From contig JAEDJF010000057.1 in NCBI GenBank assembly GCA_016296485.1, forward strand, positions 1 through 9,700: a stretch of DNA of 9,700 bases, read 5' to 3'. The position numbers and the translations under genes are program-made. Position 1 is the first letter of the stretch. Every line of letters begins with the position of its first letter. The notes under the pieces are model-generated. The model saw nothing but the letters and a program-made list of their open reading frames with translations, ran no database searches and had not been told where the DNA came from. Positions 6,112 to 9,700 of this stretch are shown here, piece by piece. The DNA is from Oscillospiraceae bacterium. GTDB taxonomy: Bacteria > Bacillota > Clostridia > Oscillospirales > Ruminococcaceae.

Positions 6112-7299
6112 ATGGACAGAAAAAGAATGGAAGCCCTCGGCAAAAAGCGCTCCGTAATACGGGAGCTTTTCGAGTACGGCAACAAAAGAAAGGCGGAAAT
6201 CGGCGCGGAAAACGTCTTTGATTTCAGCATCGGCAACCCCAACGTGCCGACGCCGAAAGCGGTGTCGGCGGAGCTTTCCCGCCTTGTTTCCGAGGGGGAC
6301 CCCGTCGCCGTCCACGGCTATACTTCCGCCCCCGGCAGCGCCGCCGCCCGAAGCGCCGTCGCCAATGACCTCAACCGCCGCTTCGGAACTTCTTTCGGTC
6401 CGGAGCACCTCTATCTCACCTGCGGCGCGGCGGCGAGCCTTACGATTTCCCTCTCCGCCCTTGTTGAGGACGGGGACGAGGTCATAATTTTCGCCCCCTA
6501 TTTCCCGGAGTACAAGGTCTTTATCGAGACCGCCGGCGGAAAGCCCGTCGCCGTCCCCTGCCGGGAAACGGATTTTCAGATTGACTTTGACCGCCTTGAA
6601 AGCGCCCTTAACGAAAAGACCGCCGCGGTCATTATAAACTCCCCCAACAACCCCTCCGGCGCAATCCTCTCGGAGGAGAGCATACTGCGCCTTTCCGAAG
6701 TCCTTTCCGAAGCGGAGCGCCGCTTCGGAAAGAGGATTTTCCTCGTTTCGGACGAGCCCTACCGGGAGATTGTTTATAGCGGGGAGAAGGTTCCCTTCGT
6801 CACGAAATACTACCGGGACACGGTGGTCTGCTACTCCTACAGCAAGTCCCTCTCCCTTCCCGGCGAGCGCATAGGCTATATCCTCGTTTCGCCGGAAATT
6901 GACGGCTGGGAGGATATTTACGCCGCCGTCTGCGGCGCCGGGCGCGCCCTCGGCTACGTCTGCGCCCCGGCGATTTTCCAGCATATGCTCCCTGCCTGCG
7001 CAGGGCTCACACCGGACCTTTCGCTCTATTCCGAAAACCGGGATCTTCTCTACGGCGCTTTGACCGAGATGGGCTTTTCCGCCGTTCACCCGGACGGCGC
7101 GTTCTATCTCTTCGTGAAATCGCCTGACGAGAGCGCCGCCGCTTTCAGCGAGCGGGCAAAAAAATACGAGCTTCTCCTCGTTCCGAGCGACGATTTCGGA
7201 GTTCCGGGCTACATCAGAATCTCCTACTGCGTTTCGGCGGAGCAGATTCGCCGCTCGCTCCCGGCATTCAAAAAATTAGCGGAGGAATATTTTAAATGA
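6112..7299 (+). CDS. Class I/II PLP-dependent aminotransferase, probably aromatic
   Basis: This is a fold-type I pyridoxal phosphate aminotransferase of 395 residues, a normal length. Visible landmarks are FDFSIGNPNVPTP near the N-terminus, HGYTSAPG, the NSPNNPSG motif with the cofactor-contacting Asn at 180, SDEPYREIVY with the pyridine-binding Asp at 214 and Tyr at 217, the Schiff-base Lys 245 in SYSKSLSLPGERIGY, and the substrate carboxylate-binding Arg 369 in GYIRISYC. It is therefore expected to be active. It is the first gene of an operon with pheA, aroB and aroC, so transamination of phenylpyruvate (and perhaps hydroxyphenylpyruvate) is the likely role. Aspartate specificity cannot be excluded from sequence. 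GGAGG lies 7 nt before the ATG, and the end overlaps pheA by 4 bp. Confidence 0.9.
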   Translation: MDRKRMEALGKKRSVIRELFEYGNKRKAEIGAENVFDFSIGNPNVPTPKAVSAELSRLVSEGDPVAVHGYTSAPGSAAARSAVANDLNRRFGTSFGPEHLYLTCGAAASLTISLSALVEDGDEVIIFAPYFPEYKVFIETAGGKPVAVPCRETDFQIDFDRLESALNEKTAAVIINSPNNPSGAILSEESILRLSEVLSEAERRFGKRIFLVSDEPYREIVYSGEKVPFVTKYYRDTVVCYSYSKSLSLPGERIGYILVSPEIDGWEDIYAAVCGAGRALGYVCAPAIFQHMLPACAGLTPDLSLYSENRDLLYGALTEMGFSAVHPDGAFYLFVKSPDESAAAFSERAKKYELLLVPSDDFGVPGYIRISYCVSAEQIRRSLPAFKKLAEEYFK

Positions 7300-8390
7300 A
7301 CAGCCTTGAAGAAGCAAGAAAGAACATAAACGCCATCGACAAAAAAATGGCGAAGCTCTTTGAGCAGCGCATGGCGGAGGTGGCGAAGGTCTCCCAATAC
7401 AAAATCGAGCACGGGCTCCCGATCCTCGACCAGGGGCGGGAAAACGAGGTTATAATCAAGAACTCCGCTCTCGTTTCGGACGAAAAAATCCGCGCCTACT
7501 ACGTGAACTTTCTTCAGAGCAATATGAGCATCTCGAGAAAATACCAGGAGATGCTCCAAAGCGGGCTTACCGTCGCTTACAGCGGCGTCGAGGGCGCTTT
7601 CGCCAACATCGCCGCCAAGGGCATTTTCCCGAACGCGAAACAGGTTTCCTACCCGGATTTCCGCTCCGCCTACGACTCCGTCGTAAACGGCGAGTGCGAC
7701 TGCGCCGTGCTCCCCATTGAAAACAGCTACGCCGGCGAGGTGTCCCAGGTCATCGACATTATGTTCCAGGGGACGCTTTTCATAAACGGAATCTACGACC
7801 TCGAGGTGCGCCATAACCTTCTCGGGCTTCCGGGCGCCAAAATTTCCGATATTAAAACCGTCGTCAGCCACCCCCAGGCAATCGAGCAGTGCTCAAACTA
7901 TATCCGCAAGCGGGGCTTTGAGGCGGTTCGGGCGGCGAACACCGCCGTTGCCGCCCAAAAGGTGGCGGAGGGCGGCGACAAAAGCGTCGCCGCCATCGCG
8001 AGCACGGACACAGCGAAGCTCTACGGGCTCGAGGTGCTCGAGCACAAAATCAACGAGAGCAGCATGAACACAACCCGCTTCGCCGTCTTTTCAAGGGTCG
8101 AAAGCTCCGTTTCCTCCGGGGAGCAGGACAGACAGTTCGTCCTCGTCTTTACCGTCCGGAACGAAGCGGGCGCCCTTGCGGAAGCCATAAACATTATCGG
8201 ACGCTGCGGCTTCAACATGAGAACCCTTCGAAGCCGCCCGATGAAGGAGCTTCTCTGGCAGTACTATTTCTACGTCGAGGCGGACGGCAATATCGGCAGC
8301 GCCGCAGGCAAGCTGATGATGAAGGAGCTGGGGAAATACTGCGACCATTTGAGAGTCGTCGGCAACTTCCCCCATGAGACGAAAATCTGA
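7296..8390 (+). CDS. pheA: Bifunctional chorismate mutase / prephenate dehydratase (P-protein)
   Basis: This converts chorismate to prephenate and then to phenylpyruvate, the committed steps to phenylalanine. It has 364 residues and three domains. The AroQ-type chorismate mutase (about 1-88) keeps the catalytic set that aligns with the E. coli P-protein: R8, R25, K36, D45, R48, E49 and Q84. Prephenate dehydratase (about 90-275) has VAYSGVEGAF, LPIENSYAGEV and the catalytic TRF motif at 260-262. The C-terminal ACT domain has GAL (292-294) and RSRP (312-315), equivalent to the GALV and ESRP motifs tied to Phe feedback inhibition in E. coli, so allosteric control by Phe is likely. The ATG overlaps the preceding stop as ATGA, with GGAGG about 10 nt upstream, indicating translational coupling. 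Confidence 0.96.
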   Translation: MNSLEEARKNINAIDKKMAKLFEQRMAEVAKVSQYKIEHGLPILDQGRENEVIIKNSALVSDEKIRAYYVNFLQSNMSISRKYQEMLQSGLTVAYSGVEGAFANIAAKGIFPNAKQVSYPDFRSAYDSVVNGECDCAVLPIENSYAGEVSQVIDIMFQGTLFINGIYDLEVRHNLLGLPGAKISDIKTVVSHPQAIEQCSNYIRKRGFEAVRAANTAVAAQKVAEGGDKSVAAIASTDTAKLYGLEVLEHKINESSMNTTRFAVFSRVESSVSSGEQDRQFVLVFTVRNEAGALAEAINIIGRCGFNMRTLRSRPMKELLWQYYFYVEADGNIGSAAGKLMMKELGKYCDHLRVVGNFPHETKI

Positions 8391-8400
8391 AACCCGCCGA

Positions 8401-8419
8401 AAAGGAGGTTTTTTCTGTG
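8401..8419 (+). promoter_or_regulatory. Strong ribosome binding site selecting the aroB GTG start
   Basis: AAAGGAGG (8401-8408) is a near-perfect Shine-Dalgarno sequence, 8 nt before GTG at 8417-8419. It lies in the 26-bp gap after pheA, the only gap in this otherwise overlapping operon, and fixes the non-ATG start of aroB. Confidence 0.85.
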
Positions 8420-9427
8420 ATAATTCCCGTTCGGCTTCCCGCCGGAAGCTACGACATAACCCTCTCCCGGGGGGCGCTTTCCCGCGCCGGGGAGATAATA
8501 AATCTTGACCGAAAGGTCCTCGTCGTGACGGACAGCGGCGTTCCGAAGGAGTACGCCGAAGCCGTTGCGAAGCAGTGCAAAAACGCCGTCATCATAACCG
8601 TTCCGGAGGGGGAGGGCAGCAAGAGCCTTGAAACCTTCGGCGAACTCTGCCGGGCGCTCCTTGAAAACGGCTTCACCCGGAGCGACTGCGTCGTCGCCGT
8701 GGGCGGCGGGGTCGTTGGGGACCTCGCGGGCTTCGCCGCCGCAAGCTATATGCGCGGAATCGACTTTTACAATATCCCCACCACCGTCCTTTCGCAGGTG
8801 GATTCCTCCGTCGGCGGAAAAACGGCGGTCAACTTCGGCGGGATAAAAAATATAATCGGCGCTTTTTACCAGCCGAAGGCGGTCGTCATCGACCCCGACG
8901 TACTCAAAACCCTAACTCCCCGACATTTTTCCAACGGGCTTGCGGAGGCGGTCAAGATGTCTCTCACCTTTGACAAAGAACTTTTCGAGCTCTTTGAGCA
9001 CGAAGACGCCGCCGAAAACATTGAAACGATAATCGAGCGCTCCGTAAGGAGCAAGGCGGCTGTGGTCGAAAAAGATGAGCACGAGGCGGGGCTTCGCCGG
9101 GTGCTCAACTTCGGGCACACCGTCGGTCACGCCGTCGAAAGCGTCGAAGGGCTCGGCGGGCTTTACCACGGCGAGTGCGTCGCCATCGGAATGCTGCCTA
9201 TGTGCGGCGAGGGGCTTAGACCCCGGGTCGAAGCCGTGCTCAAAAAGCTGAACCTCCCGACGAAATGGAGAGGCGACCCGAAGGAGCTCCTTTTCGCCGC
9301 CGCCCACGACAAGAAATTTTCCGGAGAGTTCGTCACCGTCGTGACCCTCCCGGAAATTGAAAACTACAGGTTTGAAAAATGGACCGGCGAGGAACTTCTT
9401 GCCCGAATGGAGGCGTTTTTTAAATGA
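8417..9427 (+). CDS. aroB: 3-Dehydroquinate synthase
   Basis: This cyclises DAHP to 3-dehydroquinate, the second step of the shikimate pathway, using NAD and a divalent metal (usually zinc). It has 336 residues, a little short of the usual 345-365. The Rossmann-like NAD region shows PEGEGSKSLET and AVGGGVVGDLAGF, followed by the family signature around YNIPTTVLSQVDSSVGGKTA. The metal ligands are present: E177 in GLAEAVK, H234 in NFGHTVGHA and H251 in LYHGE. The Lys and His residues of the active site (for example K180 and H238) are also kept. It starts with GTG, supported by the strong ribosome binding site and the family N-terminus. The stop overlaps the aroC start as ATGA, so the two are probably coupled. 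Confidence 0.97.
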   Translation: MIIPVRLPAGSYDITLSRGALSRAGEIINLDRKVLVVTDSGVPKEYAEAVAKQCKNAVIITVPEGEGSKSLETFGELCRALLENGFTRSDCVVAVGGGVVGDLAGFAAASYMRGIDFYNIPTTVLSQVDSSVGGKTAVNFGGIKNIIGAFYQPKAVVIDPDVLKTLTPRHFSNGLAEAVKMSLTFDKELFELFEHEDAAENIETIIERSVRSKAAVVEKDEHEAGLRRVLNFGHTVGHAVESVEGLGGLYHGECVAIGMLPMCGEGLRPRVEAVLKKLNLPTKWRGDPKELLFAAAHDKKFSGEFVTVVTLPEIENYRFEKWTGEELLARMEAFFK

Positions 9428-9700
9428 AGGACAGCTTCGGAAACAGCGTTTCGGTAACAATTTCCGGCGAAAGCCACGGCGCCGCCCTTGTGGCGGTTCT
9501 CTCCGGTCTTGCGCCGGGGATTCCCGTTGACGAAGACTTCATCGCCGCCCAGCTCACGAAGCGTCGCCCCGCCGGCGCAATTTCAACAGCAAGGCGCGAG
9601 GCGGACAAATTTGAGATTTTAAGCGGCGTTTTCGGCGGCTTCACCACCGGAACGCCCGTAACGATACTCATCCCTAACGAAAACACCGTCAGCAAGGACT
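9424..9700 (+). CDS. aroC: Chorismate synthase, N-terminal part (cut by window edge)
   Basis: This makes chorismate from EPSP with reduced FMN, the last shikimate step, and supplies the substrate of the pheA product in the same operon. Only the first 92 codons are inside the window. The start reads MKDSFGNSVSVTISGESHG, containing the GESHG signature with the invariant His at 18. TKRRPAG and STARREADKFEILSGVF follow, then the TTGTPVTILI stretch. The frame is open to the right edge. The ATG overlaps the aroB stop by 4 bp, and a GGAGG lies 10 nt upstream inside aroB. Confidence 0.95.
   Translation, partial: MKDSFGNSVSVTISGESHGAALVAVLSGLAPGIPVDEDFIAAQLTKRRPAGAISTARREADKFEILSGVFGGFTTGTPVTILIPNENTVSKD

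Noticed and set aside
5977..7089. 370-codon minus-strand frame opposite the aminotransferase, and similar minus frames opposite pheA and aroB
   Set aside because: These are shadows of GC-rich coding sequence. They have no convincing ribosome binding sites, and the plus-strand proteins carry complete catalytic motifs.

Overview
This looks like a chromosomal window from a moderately GC-rich member of the Clostridia (Firmicutes), plausibly an Oscillospirales/Ruminococcaceae-type gut bacterium. That placement is inferred from the RpoB/RpoC sequence character (no large proteobacterial beta insertions, acidic beta tail), clear AGGAGG-type ribosome binding sites, use of GTG and TTG starts, and consensus sigma-A promoters. 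I cannot name a genus. I see no mobile element, CRISPR array, tRNA or rRNA.

The minus strand from about 5150 down to 1 carries the RNA polymerase unit. A textbook promoter (TTGACA, 17 bp, TATAAT) is followed by a leader of about 115 nt with an inverted repeat, then rpoB (complete, best start TTG at 4998) and rpoC (GTG start at 1250, running off the left edge after about 416 codons). The two genes are 16 bp apart. Upstream of rpoB lies an insulated intergenic region and a TetR-family gene rather than the usual rplL.

The middle (5153-6111) holds strong hairpins, one of them a nested inverted repeat of 83 nt, then a tetR-type regulator on the minus strand. A divergent intergenic region follows, with back-to-back promoters and two different perfect palindromes. 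One palindrome sits on the tetR -10 box. The other sits in the leader of the rightward operon.

The plus strand from 6112 to the right edge is a tightly coupled aromatic amino acid operon: a class I/II PLP aminotransferase, a bifunctional chorismate mutase/prephenate dehydratase (pheA), 3-dehydroquinate synthase (aroB, GTG start) and the first 92 codons of chorismate synthase (aroC). Two junctions are 4-bp ATGA overlaps and the other has a 26-bp gap with a perfect ribosome binding site. AroB and AroC act at the beginning and end of the shikimate pathway. The mutase/dehydratase turns chorismate into phenylpyruvate, and the aminotransferase is a reasonable candidate for the last step to phenylalanine.

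The most notable points are an Asn (instead of His) and a Pro (instead of Gln) in the rifampicin-binding region of RpoB, the operator-like palindromes that may tie the TetR protein to the aromatic operon, and the separation of rpoBC from the ribosomal stalk genes. The genes themselves are well-known families. I do not see a clearly new system here.
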